Assembly: GCF_018130955.1 (NCBI RefSeq) | Contig: NZ_JAFCJM010000028.1 | Location: forward strand, 31,388-95,387 | Length of the DNA stretch: 64,000 nucleotides | Reading direction: 5' to 3' | Source: Bradyrhizobium liaoningense | GTDB lineage: Bacteria > Pseudomonadota > Alphaproteobacteria > Rhizobiales > Xanthobacteraceae | In this document: in pieces, positions 42,307 to 51,510 of the stretch | Numbering within the stretch: position 1 is the first letter of the stretch | How the letters are laid out: each line of letters begins with the position of its first letter | Position numbers and translations under genes: made by a program | Notes under the pieces: generated by a model | What the model saw: the letters and a program-made list of their open reading frames with translations, nothing else | What the model was told of the DNA's origin: nothing | Database searches by the model: none

Positions 42307-43086
42307 ATGCCGGACAGGGGATGTCAGATGGAGTCCGTTGCCAATTCGCGCGCCTGGCGCGCAGTTCTTGTCCTGTGCGCCTTGATCCTCGCCGGCTCGG
42401 CCGCCGAGCTGCGCGCCGGCACCTTGCTGTCGCCGGGGCCCGCCGCCCTGGTGCGCAAATCCGGCGAGCCGTTCGGCCTGTTCGCCTTTGCCATCTCGCA
42501 TGGCGGACTCAGGCAGAAATGGTTCGGCATGCAGCAGAAGCTCGACGACGAGATGGTGCAGCTCGCGCTGTGCGACGGCGACCGCGAAAACTGCGTGTCG
42601 CCCGCAGCACTGAAGCTGCTCGCCATCGTCGATCAGGCCCGGACTCGCGAAGGCCGCGCGCGGCTCGGCGAGACCAACCGCGCCATCAACCTCGCGATCC
42701 GGCCGGCCAGCGACGGCGCCGACGACGTCTGGAGCCCGCCGCTTGCGACCTTCGCCCGCGGCACCGGCGACTGCGAGGATTATGCGATCGCCAAGCTGGC
42801 CGCGCTGCGCCTGGCTGGCGTCGCCGCCGAAGATTTGCGGATCGTGGTCGTGCGCGACACGCAGGCTGGCGAAGAGCATGCGGTCGCCGCAGCAAAGCTC
42901 GACGGTCACTGGCTGATGCTGGACAACCGGTGGATGGCGATGGTCGAGGACGCGAACGCCCGGACCTACCGCCCGCTGTTCGTGCTCCATCAGGCCGCCG
43001 TCATGAAATATGTCGACGAGCCGGTGATCGCCTCGCAGCCGGACAACGCCCGCACCTCGCTGGTCGTTGCCAACGAGGCGCCGTAA
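42307..43086 (+). CDS. LapG-like transglutaminase-fold cysteine peptidase
   Basis: A 259-residue exported protein of the bacterial transglutaminase-like cysteine proteinase family (BTLCP, C93). The catalytic triad is visible: Cys156 in GTGDCEDYAIAKLAAL, His191 in GEEHAVAAAK and Asp206 in LMLDNRWM. A signal peptide (AVLVLCALILAGSAAELRA) directs it to the periplasm. In Pseudomonas, LapG cuts the N-terminal region of the LapA adhesin and releases it from the outer membrane unless LapD holds it. Here it is divergent from a LapA-like adhesin gene. Two starts have good ribosome-binding sites, 42307 (GAGGGGGA) and 42328. Confidence 0.88.
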   Translation: MPDRGCQMESVANSRAWRAVLVLCALILAGSAAELRAGTLLSPGPAALVRKSGEPFGLFAFAISHGGLRQKWFGMQQKLDDEMVQLALCDGDRENCVSPAALKLLAIVDQARTREGRARLGETNRAINLAIRPASDGADDVWSPPLATFARGTGDCEDYAIAKLAALRLAGVAAEDLRIVVVRDTQAGEEHAVAAAKLDGHWLMLDNRWMAMVEDANARTYRPLFVLHQAAVMKYVDEPVIASQPDNARTSLVVANEAP

Positions 43087-43191
43087 GGCCTACTTCGCGA
43101 ACGGCCATTCGTAGCCGCTAACGGCATAAACCCATTCCTTCGCGCCACCCGGGACGCTAGCATGGCCACAACCATGCCGGGGGCGAATGGA

Positions 43192-44313
43192 ATGCGGTTG
43201 ATCGTGCTGTTGGGGCTTGCGCTGCTGGCCGCGCCGGCATTCGCCCAATCAGGCAATTCCAACCGCTCCATCGCCGACAAGCTGCCGCTCTACGCCAAGA
43301 ACAATTGCGACCGGCAGCGCGATCCCGCCGGCCAGCTCTTTTGCGGCGATCCGGAGCTTGCGGCCGCCGCCGAGAAGCTCGGCGCGGCGATCCAGGAACG
43401 GCTGGCCCGCCTGTCCGATCCCCTGCCCGCGATCCAGGAGAACGCGATCTGGCTGCGGCAACGCAACCTCGGTTGCGGCATTTTTGGCGGCACCGACACG
43501 GTCACCTATGACGAAGTCGATGCCGTCAAGGCGTGCCTGCTGAAGGTCACCCTCGAGCGCGCTGCGATCCTGCGCGATCCCAATTTCGATTGCCTGGCGG
43601 CGAGCACGGCGGCCGGCGCGCTGATCTGCAGCGACCCGTCGCTGGCGCTCGCCGAGACGGAGCTGAACGACACGGTCCACGACCTGATCGCAAAACTCAA
43701 TCCGACCGAAGCGCGCTTTGCCTTCGCCGAATACGGCCGCTGGACGCGGGAGCGCGATCGCCAATGCAATCTGGTCGGCAAGGACAACGTGCCGCTCGCG
43801 GAGCTGGCGTCGTCAGAACCTTGCCTGCAGGATTACCTCACCCGCAAGACCGCCGAGATCTCAGCCGCCAAGGGCGATCCGAAAAAGGTGTTCGGCCGGC
43901 AGATCGCAGCCCGTCTGCCCAACACAGACGCCGTCGATTTCTGCGTCGCCCGGATTCACGCGGCCAATTCGTGCGGCAACTTTGTCCGCATCAACCGCGT
44001 GTTCGAGATCGACACCGAAGTGGCGGGCCAGGAGGCGCTGGTGACGGCCGAGGTCGAGATGGTTGCGCTCTCGCCGTTCACCGGCTGCAGCAGCATCGCA
44101 ACCACCTGCACCGGCACCTGCTGGGACCTCAGGACGGGCAGCGCCCAAGAAGCATCAGTCGCCAAGGAGCGTTTTTCCAGGGACAGTTTCAACGTGACGC
44201 GCAGGCTCAGGATCCAGAAGGCCTTTGCCTTCCAGAAAGCGTCCGACGGCTGGCGTTGCAAGGAGGATGGGCTCGCGCCAGTGGATTTCGGCGTCACTGC
44301 GGGGAGCCAGTAG
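43192..44313 (+). CDS. Exported LprI/DUF1311-like protein
   Basis: A 373-residue secreted protein. The signal peptide is MRLIVLLGLALLAAPAFA. The mature part has cysteine-containing segments typical of LprI/DUF1311 domains, which bind lysozyme in some bacteria: NNCDRQRDPAGQLFCGDPEL with WLRQRNLGCG, and NFDCLAASTAAGALICSDPSLALAETELNDT with YGRWTRERDRQCN. The C-terminal 130 residues (RIHAANSCGNFVRINRVFEIDTEV) are a separate beta-type region with several Cys. I chose ATG 43192 because the signal peptide begins there; an ATG at 43162 is also in frame. It follows the LapG-like gene by 105 bp on the same strand. Confidence 0.72.
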   Translation: MRLIVLLGLALLAAPAFAQSGNSNRSIADKLPLYAKNNCDRQRDPAGQLFCGDPELAAAAEKLGAAIQERLARLSDPLPAIQENAIWLRQRNLGCGIFGGTDTVTYDEVDAVKACLLKVTLERAAILRDPNFDCLAASTAAGALICSDPSLALAETELNDTVHDLIAKLNPTEARFAFAEYGRWTRERDRQCNLVGKDNVPLAELASSEPCLQDYLTRKTAEISAAKGDPKKVFGRQIAARLPNTDAVDFCVARIHAANSCGNFVRINRVFEIDTEVAGQEALVTAEVEMVALSPFTGCSSIATTCTGTCWDLRTGSAQEASVAKERFSRDSFNVTRRLRIQKAFAFQKASDGWRCKEDGLAPVDFGVTAGSQ

Positions 44314-44320
44314 GTGCTTC

Positions 44321-44378
44321 CTTCTCCCCTTGTGGGAGAAGGTGGCGCGAAGCCACCCTCTCCCACAAGGGGAGAGGG
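44321..44378. repeat. Long near-perfect hairpin
   Basis: The left arm starts CTTCTCCCCTTGTGGGAGAA and the right arm ends CTCCCACAAGGGGAGAGGG; each arm is about 27 bases with two mismatches, and the loop is 4-5 bases. It lies between the convergent LprI-like and LivK-like genes and could end both transcripts. Confidence 0.82.
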
Positions 44379-44407
44379 TGCACCGTCAACGCGGCGAACG
44401 AGCCGCC

Positions 44408-45607
44408 TCAGAACATCAGATTGTCCTTCACCAGAACCCAGCGGCCGCCCTTGATCTGCTGCACCTGGGTGATGGTGTTGGCGAGATGGTTGGTCTTGGA
44501 GAATGTCGTCGGCGGCGAACTGAAGATGTCGAGGAATTTGTCGCCGGACTCCAGCGCGTCGAGCATCTTCTGCCCGGTCAGGTCCTTGCCCGCCTTCTGC
44601 GCATAGAAGGCGAAGGTCATCACCGCATTGTATCCGATGATGGCCTGGCTGTTGGCATCGGTGCCGAACATCTTCTTGTAGTTGACCAGCCAGTCCTTGA
44701 CCTTGCCCTTCGCCGTGTCCTCGTAGGGGATCTCGAAGGCACTCGCCGAATAGAGGCCTTCGACGGCGTCCTTGCCGAGCATGGGCACCTCCATCACGTT
44801 GACGGGCGTGGCACCGAGGAAGGTGACGTCCCAGCCGAGCTTCTTGGCCTCGGTCATGGTGCCGATGGGCTCACGGAGGATCGCGCCGAGCACGACGAGG
44901 TCGCAGCCGTCGGACTTCATCTTGGCCACCTGGGCGCTGAAGTCGGAGGCGCCGCGCTTGTAGCTCGTGATCGAGGCCGGCTGCACCTTCATGGCCGACA
45001 GTTGCTGGTTGAAGCCGTCGAGCACGTTTTTGCCGTACTCGTCGTCCTGATGCATGATGCAGGGCTTCTTGAAATTCTTCCACTCCATCATGTATTTCAA
45101 AGCCGCGCGCGTGCTCTCGACATAGGGCAGGAGATTACTGAACTTCAGCCGCTCCTGCGGCTTGGCCGCATCGAGCTTGTAGGTGAATTCGGCCGCCGTC
45201 AGCGGGAAGAGCTGAAGTACGCCGGCGTCGAGCAGGATGTCCTGCGCAGCGAGCACGGTCGGCGATCCCATCGGCCCGACCATCGCAAAAATCTTGTCGC
45301 GCTCGATCAGCTTTTGCGAAGCCAGCACGGCCTTTTTCGGATCGTAGCCGCTGTCCTCGACCACCAGTCGAATCTTGCGGCCGTTGACGCCCCCGGCGGC
45401 GTTGACCTCCTCGACCGCCATCTTCATGCCGTTGGAGACCGGCACGCCCCAGCCCTTGATCGGACCGGACAGATCCTGATGGGTGCCGATGACGATCTCG
45501 GCGGCCGAGATGCCTTCATTGGTGACCTTGGTCTGCGCCGCGGCCGGCAGATGCGTGAGCACCACCGCGCCCACCGCAAGGCCGACCGCCCTGAACGATT
45601 TCGACAT
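44408..45607 (-). CDS. Branched-chain amino acid-type ABC transporter substrate-binding protein
   Basis: A 399-residue periplasmic binding protein of the LivK/type 1 family. The signal peptide (MSKSFRAVGLAVGAVVLTHL then PAAAQ) is followed by the family start EIVIGTHQDLSGPIKGWG and ends KGGRWVLVKDNLMF. GGAGACG precedes the ATG. It is the last gene of the minus-strand operon livH-livM-livG-livF-acyl-CoA ligase-binding protein. Rhizobial members of this family often bind aromatic or other carboxylic acids rather than amino acids, and the neighbouring ligase supports that, but the ligand is not known. Confidence 0.9.
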   Translation of the reverse strand: MSKSFRAVGLAVGAVVLTHLPAAAQTKVTNEGISAAEIVIGTHQDLSGPIKGWGVPVSNGMKMAVEEVNAAGGVNGRKIRLVVEDSGYDPKKAVLASQKLIERDKIFAMVGPMGSPTVLAAQDILLDAGVLQLFPLTAAEFTYKLDAAKPQERLKFSNLLPYVESTRAALKYMMEWKNFKKPCIMHQDDEYGKNVLDGFNQQLSAMKVQPASITSYKRGASDFSAQVAKMKSDGCDLVVLGAILREPIGTMTEAKKLGWDVTFLGATPVNVMEVPMLGKDAVEGLYSASAFEIPYEDTAKGKVKDWLVNYKKMFGTDANSQAIIGYNAVMTFAFYAQKAGKDLTGQKMLDALESGDKFLDIFSSPPTTFSKTNHLANTITQVQQIKGGRWVLVKDNLMF

Positions 45608-45683
45608 TGACGTCTCCTCTCCCTGGCCCGTGTTGCGCGAAGGGCGTGGCCATCGCTGCTTCGCTGTCTTCAGCCTCTTTTTC

Positions 45684-45730
45684 GCATGGCCCTTATCGGA
45701 AAACCGGTTCCCACTTTTCCGGGGCCATGC
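45684..45730. repeat. Inverted repeat (GCATGGCCC ... GGGCCATGC)
   Basis: Outer arms GCATGGCCC and GGGCCATGC are perfect, and inner CGGAAAA and TTTTCCG pair around CCGGTTCCCAC. It lies between the acyl-CoA ligase gene and the binding-protein gene in the same operon and may set their relative expression. Confidence 0.75.
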
Positions 45731-45733
45731 GCC

Positions 45734-47572
45734 TCACGCCACCGCGCGCTCGCGATACATCGCATCGATCTCGGTGGCGTAGCGCTTGTTCACGAAGCTG
45801 CGCTTCAGCTTCATGGTCGGCGTCAGCTCCTCGTCCTCAGGCGTGAGCTGGCGTTCGATCAGGTAGAACTTCTTGATGGTCTCGACGCGGGCGAAATTGG
45901 CGTTGACCGCCTCGATCTCGCGCTGGATCAGGCTCTGGATCTCCATCGCCCGGCACAGGCTCGCATAGTTGGTGAAGGGGATGTCGTGGTCCTGCGCGAA
46001 TTTTTCGACGTTCTCCTGGTCGATCATGACGAGGCAGGTCAGATACGGCCGCTTGTCGCCGATCACGACGGCGTCCGAGATGTAGGGCGAGAATTTGAGC
46101 TGGTTCTCGATCTCCGACGGCGTGATGTTCTTGCCGCCGGAGGTGATGATGATGTCCTTCATCCGGTCGGTGATCTTGACGAAGCCTTCGTCGTCGATGG
46201 CGCCGACGTCGCCGGTGTGCAGCCAGCCAAGCGGATCGATGGTCTCGGCGGTCTTCTCCGGCTGGTTCAGATAGCCCATGAACAGGAAGTCGCCCCTGAT
46301 CAGGATCTCGTTCTCGGGCGACAGGCTGACCTCGCCCCACGGCACGGCCTTGCCGACCGAGCCAAGCTTGATGCGGTCCGCGGGCATCAGCGTCGCCACG
46401 CCGCAATTCTCGGTCTGGCCGTAGACCTCGTGCATGTCGATGCCGAGCGCCAGATACCAGCGGATCAGGTCCGGCGAGATCGGCGCCGCGCCCGTGAACG
46501 CGGTGTGGCAGCGATCGAGCCCGATCATGCGGCGGATGTTGCGGAACACCAGCCAATAGGCGAAGCGGTTGGCGATCTTCAGCGGCAGCGACGGCCGGCC
46601 GCCCTCGATCCGGCAATCGGTCATGCGGAAGCCGATGTCGATGGCGCGGCGATAGACCCATTGCTGGAGCGGCGTCGCATCCTTCAGCGCGATGGTGACG
46701 GCCGAGTAGAACTTTTCCCAGACGCGCGGCACCGCGAGAAACGTGGTCGGCTGCACCTCGCGCAGATTGTCCGGCACCGTCTCCGGGCTCTCGGCAAAAT
46801 TCATCACCGAACCCAGCGCAACGGAGATGTAGTAACCACCGACGCGCTCGGCGACGTGGCAGAGCGGCAGGAAGATCAGCCGCTCCTCGTGCTCCTGCGC
46901 CGGAATGAAATCATTGGCGTGCCGCATCTGATGCACGACACTGCGATTGGCATGCATCGCGCCCTTGGGCGGGCCGGTCGTGCCCGACGTGTAGACGAGG
47001 ACCGCGAGATCGTCGCGGCCGCGGCTGTCGATCATCTCCTGCCATAGCATCTCGCGGCCCACCATGTGGTTGCGGCCGAGCGCGCGGAATTCGTCGAGCG
47101 ACATCACCATGTCGTCGATGAAGCCGCTCAACCCCTCCATGTCGAACACGATGATCTTCCGGAGCGTCGGGCAGCGCGCGCGGCAGGCCAGCACCTTGTC
47201 GAGCTGCTCCTCGTCCTCGGCGAAGATCACCTTCGTCGCGGAATCGTTGACGAGATATTCGACCTGCGCCGAGGAGTCGGTCGGATAGATGCCCGAGGAC
47301 ACGCCGCCGGCGCACAAAATGCCCATGTCGGCATAGACCCATTCCGGCACCGCGTTGCCGATGATGGAGGCGACGTCGCCGGGCGCGAAGCCGGATGCGT
47401 GCAGCGCGTAGGCGACCTCCTTCGAGATCCCCAGCCATTGCCGCCAGCTCGTCGGCTGCCAGATGCCGAACTTCTTCTCGCGGATCGCGGGGCCATCGCC
47501 CCGCGTCTCAGCCGCGAGCAGAAAACTCTTCGCGATCGTATCGGCGACCGTCAGCACCGCCGGTCTGGCCAT
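45734..47572 (-). CDS. Long-chain-type acyl-CoA ligase within the Liv operon
   Basis: A 612-residue AMP-forming ligase. The phosphate motif LVYTSGTTGPPKGAMHANRS begins at about residue 192. EVYGQTENCG is the A5-type motif and GWLHTGDVGAIDDEGFVKITDRMKDIIITSGGKNITPSEIE covers the hinge. The family includes long-chain fatty acid-CoA ligases (FadD15-like). A ligase between the ABC ATPase and binding-protein genes suggests that the imported acid is trapped as its CoA thioester. The gene starts 97 bp after the livF stop. Confidence 0.92.
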   Translation of the reverse strand: MARPAVLTVADTIAKSFLLAAETRGDGPAIREKKFGIWQPTSWRQWLGISKEVAYALHASGFAPGDVASIIGNAVPEWVYADMGILCAGGVSSGIYPTDSSAQVEYLVNDSATKVIFAEDEEQLDKVLACRARCPTLRKIIVFDMEGLSGFIDDMVMSLDEFRALGRNHMVGREMLWQEMIDSRGRDDLAVLVYTSGTTGPPKGAMHANRSVVHQMRHANDFIPAQEHEERLIFLPLCHVAERVGGYYISVALGSVMNFAESPETVPDNLREVQPTTFLAVPRVWEKFYSAVTIALKDATPLQQWVYRRAIDIGFRMTDCRIEGGRPSLPLKIANRFAYWLVFRNIRRMIGLDRCHTAFTGAAPISPDLIRWYLALGIDMHEVYGQTENCGVATLMPADRIKLGSVGKAVPWGEVSLSPENEILIRGDFLFMGYLNQPEKTAETIDPLGWLHTGDVGAIDDEGFVKITDRMKDIIITSGGKNITPSEIENQLKFSPYISDAVVIGDKRPYLTCLVMIDQENVEKFAQDHDIPFTNYASLCRAMEIQSLIQREIEAVNANFARVETIKKFYLIERQLTPEDEELTPTMKLKRSFVNKRYATEIDAMYRERAVA

Positions 47573-47669
47573 GCCCGCTTCCTCCTTGTCCCTCCGCCCC
47601 CTCCCACTGCCTGCCTTGCCGGCGGTCTATGTCTGGTGAGGGACCACCACATCTAACGCCTAGTCTTTT

Positions 47670-48458
47670 TTAACGCCAAGTTTTCTTCTTTTTCCAGCGC
47701 CGTTCACCGCGGGCGCCTGCTTCCTTGGCCCCAAGGTAAAATTCCTGGATGTCCTGGGAATGTATCAAGCGGTCGCAGCTGTCGTTCATGACGACACGGC
47801 CGATCTCCAGCACGTAGCCATAATGGGCAGTCTCCAGCGCCACCTTGGCATTCTGCTCGACCAGCAGGATCGACATGCCCTGCTCCTCGTTGACGCGGCG
47901 GATGATCGTGAAAATCTCCTTCACGAGGAGCGGCGACAGGCCGAGCGAAGGCTCGTCGAGAAGCAGCAGCGTCGGCCGGTTCATCAGCGCGCGCCCGATC
48001 GCGAGCATCTGCTGCTCGCCGCCCGAGAGCTGGCCGGCCGGCTGGTTGATGCGCTCGCGCAATCGCGGGAAATAGCCGTAGACGCGCTCCAGATCATCCG
48101 CGACGCCGTCACGGTCCTTGCGCGGATAGGCGCCCATCATCAGGTTCTCGCGCACCGAGAGGAACGGGAACACCTCCCGCCCCTCCGGCACGTGGCTGAG
48201 GCCGAGGCGCACGATCTTGTCGGCCTCCATGCGCTGGATCGATCTGCCCATGAACTCGATCGAGCCCTTCTGCGGATCGAGAATGCCCGAGATGGTCTTC
48301 AGCACGGTGGTCTTGCCGGCGCCGTTGGCGCCCAGCAGCGTGACGATGCGGCCGCGCGGCACCTCGAGAGAGATGCCACGGATCGCCATGATCGGCCCGT
48401 AGTAGCTCTCGACATTGCTGAGCTTGAGGATGATGTCTGATTTGACGGCTGCGTCCAT
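47670..48458 (-). CDS. livF: LivF-type ABC transporter ATP-binding protein
   Basis: A 262-residue ABC ATPase of the branched-chain amino acid type. Walker A is GANGAGKT at about 44-51, the signature is LSGGEQQMLAIGRALM and Walker B is LLLLDEPSLGLSP. The VEQNAKVALETAHYGYVLEIGRVV stretch is diagnostic for LivF. The C-terminus is unusually basic (RWKKKKTWR). It starts 4 bases after the livG stop, so the two ATPases should be made together and pair under the LivH/LivM membrane subunits. Confidence 0.94.
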   Translation of the reverse strand: MDAAVKSDIILKLSNVESYYGPIMAIRGISLEVPRGRIVTLLGANGAGKTTVLKTISGILDPQKGSIEFMGRSIQRMEADKIVRLGLSHVPEGREVFPFLSVRENLMMGAYPRKDRDGVADDLERVYGYFPRLRERINQPAGQLSGGEQQMLAIGRALMNRPTLLLLDEPSLGLSPLLVKEIFTIIRRVNEEQGMSILLVEQNAKVALETAHYGYVLEIGRVVMNDSCDRLIHSQDIQEFYLGAKEAGARGERRWKKKKTWR

Positions 48459-48462
48459 CGCA

Positions 48463-49221
48463 TCAGGCTCCGAGATAGGCGGCGACGACGTCGGGATGCT
48501 GCTGCACCTCGGACGGAGAGCCCATTGCCAGTACGCGGCCGTAGTTCAGCGCGATGACGCGATCGGAGACGCGGTTGACCAGCGACATGTCGTGCTCGAC
48601 CATCAGGACGGTGATGCCGAGCTCGTTCTTCAGGTCGCGGATCCAGAACGACATGTCGTCGGTCTCCTCCACGTTCAGCCCCGACGACGGCTCGTCCAGC
48701 AGGATCAGTTTCGGCTCGGAGCAGAGCGCGCGGGCGAGCTCGATCACCTTGCGCACGCCGTAGGGCAGGCCCGAGATCAGCTTGTCGCGATAGGGCTCGA
48801 GATCGAGGAATTCGATGACCTGCTCGACCCGGCGACGGTGCACCTTCTCGTTGGCCCGCACGCTCGGCAGGAACAGGAACTCCTGCCAGAGCTGCGTGGT
48901 CGAATGACGGTGACGCCCGACCAGGAGATTGGCGAGCACGCTCGCATTCTCGAACAGCTCGATGTTCTGGAAAGTGCGGGCGATGCCGAGCTTTGCGATG
49001 TCGTAGGGCGGCTGTTCCGTGATGTCCTGGTCCTCGAAGAAGATTTTGCCCGAGGTGGGACGATAGATCCGCGAGATCAGGTTGAAGATCGAGCTCTTGC
49101 CGGCGCCGTTCGGGCCGATGATCGAAAGGATCTCGCCCTTCTCGACGGCGAAGGAGACGGCATCGACCGCCTTGAGGCCACCGAAATGCAGCGACAGATT
49201 CTCGGCGCGAAAATAGCTCAT
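48463..49221 (-). CDS. livG: LivG-type ABC transporter ATP-binding protein
   Basis: A 252-residue ABC ATPase beginning MSYFRAENLSLHFGGLKAVD. Walker A is GPNGAGKS, the Q-loop region reads IARTFQNIELFENASVLANLLVG (typical of LivG), Walker B is LILLDEPSSGLN, and MVEHDMSLVNRVSDRVIALNYG is the LivG switch region. The signature is degenerate: LPYGVRKVIELARAL. I chose ATG 49221, which overlaps the livM stop by 4 bases; the long open frame further upstream is antisense-type noise over livM. Confidence 0.94.
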   Translation of the reverse strand: MSYFRAENLSLHFGGLKAVDAVSFAVEKGEILSIIGPNGAGKSSIFNLISRIYRPTSGKIFFEDQDITEQPPYDIAKLGIARTFQNIELFENASVLANLLVGRHRHSTTQLWQEFLFLPSVRANEKVHRRRVEQVIEFLDLEPYRDKLISGLPYGVRKVIELARALCSEPKLILLDEPSSGLNVEETDDMSFWIRDLKNELGITVLMVEHDMSLVNRVSDRVIALNYGRVLAMGSPSEVQQHPDVVAAYLGA

Positions 49222-50369
49222 CGGTTCCGCTCCGACTTCACGTAGATCTTCTGCCGCTTGAAGGTGGCACGCTTGTAGAGCGGGAAGAGCTGGAAGAAGA
49301 GTTTTATCTTCAGCCAGCGGCCGTAGATGCCGAGCGGCTCGAACAGCACGAACAGCATGATGATGATTCCGTAGATCGCGCCCTTCAAGCCGTTGAGCGA
49401 GGCGAACGCGGCGACGCTCGACTGGATGCTGGCGGCCCGCTCCTTGCCCGCGCCGAACGTGGCGGCAACGCCGGCGATGATGCCGGGCATATCGTCCTTG
49501 AGGTATGTCAGGAACGGATCGATCATCACGATGAAGATCGCGCCCAGCACCGCGCCGTGCAGGCTGAAGGTGCCGCCGATCAGGATCACGATGATGAACT
49601 CGATCGAGAGCTGCAGTGTGAACATCTCCGGCGAGATGAAGGAGAGCTTGTGCGCGAACAGCACGCCGGCAAAGCCTGTTATCGCCGCCGAGATCGCGAA
49701 CGACTTCACCTTGTAGAGCGCGACATTGACACCCATGCTGCGCGCCGCGGTCTCGGAATCGCGGATCGCGACGAAGGCGCGCCCCGTGGGCGAGCGCAGC
49801 AGATTGAGCGTGCCGACGATGGTCAGCACCAGCACGGCCAGGCAAAGGAAATAGAAGGCGGGACTGTCGCGCGGCACGGGGACGCCGAGCAGCGACAGCG
49901 TCTTGATCCGCATGCCCTCGTTGCCATTGGTGACGCTCTCCCAGCGCGCCAAGATCTCCTCGACGATCAGGGCAAAGGAGATGGTGGCGATGACGAGATA
50001 GATGCCGGTCAGGCGCAGCGCCGGGAAGCCGACCATGGCGCCGATGATGCCGGTCAAAAGTCCAGCGGCGAGGAAGTAGACCGGGAACGGCACGTTGTAC
50101 TTTTGCAAATAGGCCGCCGTGTAGGCGCCGATCGCGAGGAACGCGGCATGGCCGAGCGAGGCTTGCCCCGTGAAGCCGGTCAGGATCAACAGCGCCACAC
50201 CGACGGTCGCATAGATGCAGACGAAGACGAGCTGGCTCATCAGATAGCTGGAGAGCATGTAGGGTGCCGCCAGCAGCAGAGCGAGCAGGATGCCGTAGGA
50301 GACGTAATAGCCGGAATGCGGGAACAACTTGATGTCGTCTTCGTAGTCGGTCTTGAACAAGAATCGCAT
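49218..50369 (-). CDS. livM: LivM-type ABC transporter permease
   Basis: A 383-residue membrane protein with about nine hydrophobic segments. LTGFTGQASLGHAAFLAIGAYTAAYL is the diagnostic LivM motif, and RAFVAIRDSETAARSMGVNVALYKVKSFAISAAITGFAGVLFAH is the cytoplasmic coupling region. A C-terminal extension (about 300-383) includes KERAASIQSSVAAFASLNGLKGAIYG and a basic tail. It forms the channel with LivH. The start is 5 bases after the livH stop and the stop overlaps livG. Confidence 0.93.
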   Translation of the reverse strand: MRFLFKTDYEDDIKLFPHSGYYVSYGILLALLLAAPYMLSSYLMSQLVFVCIYATVGVALLILTGFTGQASLGHAAFLAIGAYTAAYLQKYNVPFPVYFLAAGLLTGIIGAMVGFPALRLTGIYLVIATISFALIVEEILARWESVTNGNEGMRIKTLSLLGVPVPRDSPAFYFLCLAVLVLTIVGTLNLLRSPTGRAFVAIRDSETAARSMGVNVALYKVKSFAISAAITGFAGVLFAHKLSFISPEMFTLQLSIEFIIVILIGGTFSLHGAVLGAIFIVMIDPFLTYLKDDMPGIIAGVAATFGAGKERAASIQSSVAAFASLNGLKGAIYGIIIMLFVLFEPLGIYGRWLKIKLFFQLFPLYKRATFKRQKIYVKSERNR

Positions 50370-50374
50370 GGCGT

Positions 50375-51250
50375 TCAGACCTTCTTGCGGACGTGGAGGC
50401 CGAACAGGCCTTCGGGCTTCAGGAGCAACACGGCGAGCAGCACGATGTAGGGCGCGACGTCCTTCCAGCCTTCGGGCAGATAGAAGCCGGCCATGCTCTC
50501 GATCACGCCGATCAGGACGCCGCCGACGACAGCGCCGGGGATTGAGCCAAAGCCGCCGAGCACTGCGGCGGGAAACGCCTTCAGGCCGAGCACGAGGCCG
50601 ACATTGGAATGGATGAAGGTGATCGGCGCCAGCAGCACGCCGGCGCAGGTCGCAACCGCAGCACTGATGGCCCAGACGATCGACACCACGCGCTTAACCG
50701 GAATGCCCATGTAATAGGCCGCCAGCATGTTCTCGGAACTCGCGCGCATGGCAGTGCCAAGCGTGGTCTTGTTGAAGAACAGATAGAGCAGCGTGCACAG
50801 GATCATCGTCGCCGCGATCACCGAGAGCTTGTCATAGGCGAGCACCAGCGAGCCGATGCGCAGCACGCCCTGGCTGAACGGCGTCTCGATCTTGAGATCG
50901 TCGGTGCCCCAGATCATGCCGGCGATCGAGCGCAGGAAGTAGCCGAGCCCGATGGTCGCCATGATGATGGAGAATTGCGGGTAGCCGAGGATCGGCCGCA
51001 CCACGACCCGCTCGGCCAGCATGCCGAACAGCGCCATGGCGGCGACTGCGCCGGCGAAGCCGAGCCAGTAGTTCAGGCCCATCATGCCGATGAAGGTGAA
51101 GGCGAAGAAGCCGCCCAGCATCATCAAATCGCCCTGGGCGAAGTTGACGACCTCGGTTGCCTTGTAAACGAGCACGAAACCGAGCGCGATCAGGCCGTAC
51201 ACGCAGCCGAGCGCGACGCCGCTGACGAGCTGCTGAACGAAGTCCAGCAT
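50375..51250 (-). CDS. livH: LivH-type ABC transporter permease
   Basis: A 291-residue membrane permease. The N-terminal LVSGVALGCVYGLIALGFVLVYKATEVVNFAQGDLMMLGGF is the LivH hallmark, GTAMRASSENMLAAYYMGIPVKRV is the coupling loop and FPAAVLGGFGSIPGAVVGG completes the family pattern. It is the first gene of the operon; its promoter should be in the 170-bp gap to the divergent ABC exporter ATPase. I could not pick clear promoter hexamers there. Confidence 0.93.
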   Translation of the reverse strand: MLDFVQQLVSGVALGCVYGLIALGFVLVYKATEVVNFAQGDLMMLGGFFAFTFIGMMGLNYWLGFAGAVAAMALFGMLAERVVVRPILGYPQFSIIMATIGLGYFLRSIAGMIWGTDDLKIETPFSQGVLRIGSLVLAYDKLSVIAATMILCTLLYLFFNKTTLGTAMRASSENMLAAYYMGIPVKRVVSIVWAISAAVATCAGVLLAPITFIHSNVGLVLGLKAFPAAVLGGFGSIPGAVVGGVLIGVIESMAGFYLPEGWKDVAPYIVLLAVLLLKPEGLFGLHVRKKV

Positions 51251-51510
51251 GGCCGTTTACCCTCCCCGATGCAGACAGCGGCTCTTTTGGCCGCCTTTTC
51301 GCATCTTGTGTCCAGTCGCTACGCAGCGATTCGTGCCGCTGTCGTGCGTCATTTGCCCTGAAGCAATTCAGCCTGAACCGCCAAGCGCTGTCAACAAACG
51401 CTAAAGTCGAGCATTCCCGGATGACGGAATTTGCAGCAACGCGATTCACGGTGCCGAAACATCTTCGGGTCATGGTCACGAGCAATACAAAACCGGGCGG
51501 TGTCCTTGTC

